Positions 63,579 to 64,000 of a stretch of DNA of 64,000 bases are shown here, piece after piece. The notes under the pieces are model-generated. The model saw only the letters and a program-made list of their open reading frames with translations, did not search any database and had not been told where the DNA came from. The stretch is from Planctomycetota bacterium (GTDB lineage Bacteria; Planctomycetota; UBA8742; UBA2392): positions 1 through 64,000 of the forward strand of contig JADZFR010000004.1 of NCBI GenBank assembly GCA_020849795.1, given 5' to 3'. The first letter of the stretch is position 1. Every line of letters starts with the position of its first letter. The translations under genes and the position numbers were made by a program.

Positions 63579-64000
63579 ATGCGCCAGGCAGACATCGAAA
63601 TCCTTTTCGCCGAGCACGCGGCAGCCGTTCATGCGGCTGTGTACCGCCTGACGCTCGACGCCGCGGCCGCGGAAGACGCGACGCAGGAGGCTTTCGTGCG
63701 CCTGCTGACGCGTCCGCCGCGCGACGACAGCAACCTCGCGGCATGGCTCAAGCGCGTGGCAGTGAACTTCGCGATCGACACGCTGCGTCGCACGAACCGC
63801 ATCAAGCAGCTTGGTGAGTTCGAGCACGAGGCGCTGGATCGTCCGGACGTTTCAGACACGACGCTGTCGGATGATCTGAAGGTCGCGCTGTCACGCATCA
63901 AGGCCGATCACCGCGCCGCGGTGCTGGCGGTTGACCGCGACGGCATGAGCTACACGGATGCAGCGGACCTGCTTGGTGTGCACATCAACAAGCTGAAGAC
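63579..64000 (+). CDS. ECF sigma factor, 5' part
   Basis: The N-terminal 140 residues of a sigma-70 family ECF factor, cut by the right edge. Region 2 is in IEILFAEHAAAVHAAVYRLT, AAAEDATQEAFVRLL and LAAWLKRVAVNFAIDTLRR. Region 4 begins after a short linker with HRAAVLAVDRDGMSYTDAAD and GVHINKLK. The region-4 helix has INKLK where many ECFs have VKSRL. It begins with ATG at 63579; a GG-rich stretch but no clean ribosome site precedes it. Any anti-sigma gene would be beyond the window. Confidence 0.9.
   Translation, partial: MRQADIEILFAEHAAAVHAAVYRLTLDAAAAEDATQEAFVRLLTRPPRDDSNLAAWLKRVAVNFAIDTLRRTNRIKQLGEFEHEALDRPDVSDTTLSDDLKVALSRIKADHRAAVLAVDRDGMSYTDAADLLGVHINKLK

Overview
The window is 64 kb of GC-rich, gene-dense bacterial DNA, cut inside a gene at both ends. 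Outer-membrane-linked genes (an LptF/LptG-type permease, an OmpH/Skp-like chaperone, PilB/PilT ATPases) point to a diderm bacterium. Three large glycine-rich beta-helix proteins have repeated GGA[I/L/V]-type motifs resembling chlamydial Pmp proteins. There are also many long TPR proteins, exported HEAT and MORN-type proteins, and very large PstA/PstC proteins. Together these suggest the PVC group, most likely a planctomycete, but this is inference from gene style; there is no rRNA or other marker to settle it. No rRNA, tRNA, CRISPR array or insertion sequence was recognised.

Layout. 1-6.3 kb: end of a cell-wall amidase, a zinc-ribbon membrane protein, a possible 24-residue membrane peptide, an HTH regulator with a long helical domain, ssb, a YciI-like gene and a TrpG/PabA amidotransferase. 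6.3-13.9 kb: pstS-pstC-pstA-pstB on the minus strand, with PstC and PstA about three times the usual length. 14-19.3 kb: exported proteins (choice-of-anchor D type, MORN-type), a divergent TPR/ArsR pair sharing a palindrome-rich control region, a NYN-domain nuclease and a DUF3047 lipoprotein. 19.3-24.3 kb: DUF445 protein, then response regulator-pilT-pilB. 24.5-38 kb: a TPR scaffold, rsgA, a sensor histidine kinase, an exported HEAT protein with a receiver-like domain, a large anchored protein and a TPR-sulfotransferase. 38-53.3 kb: a surface-protein island with three beta-helix proteins, a second HTH regulator paralogous to the first, a membrane protein, and a translationally coupled amidase/glycosidase-like pair. 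53.4-58.6 kb: an ECF sigma factor, LptF/G permease, aroC, nitroreductase, OmpH-like protein and a disrupted small secreted protein. 58.7-64 kb: a TPR/C39-peptidase protein, an uncharacterised protein, an esterase-PDZ lipoprotein and the start of another ECF sigma factor.

How the genes connect. The main theme is the cell envelope. Six exported proteins (14025-14564, 38086-41541, 44011-47037, 47203-49056, 49243-50997, 50994-53246) end in the same kind of tail: a short Gly/Asp/Ser-rich stretch, one invariant Cys, a hydrophobic helix and an Arg-rich end. This looks like a Cys-type C-terminal sorting tag, and its processing enzyme is not in the window. The two HTH paralogues, one divergent from the largest tagged protein, are the best local candidates for regulating part of this set, but nothing in the sequence proves that.
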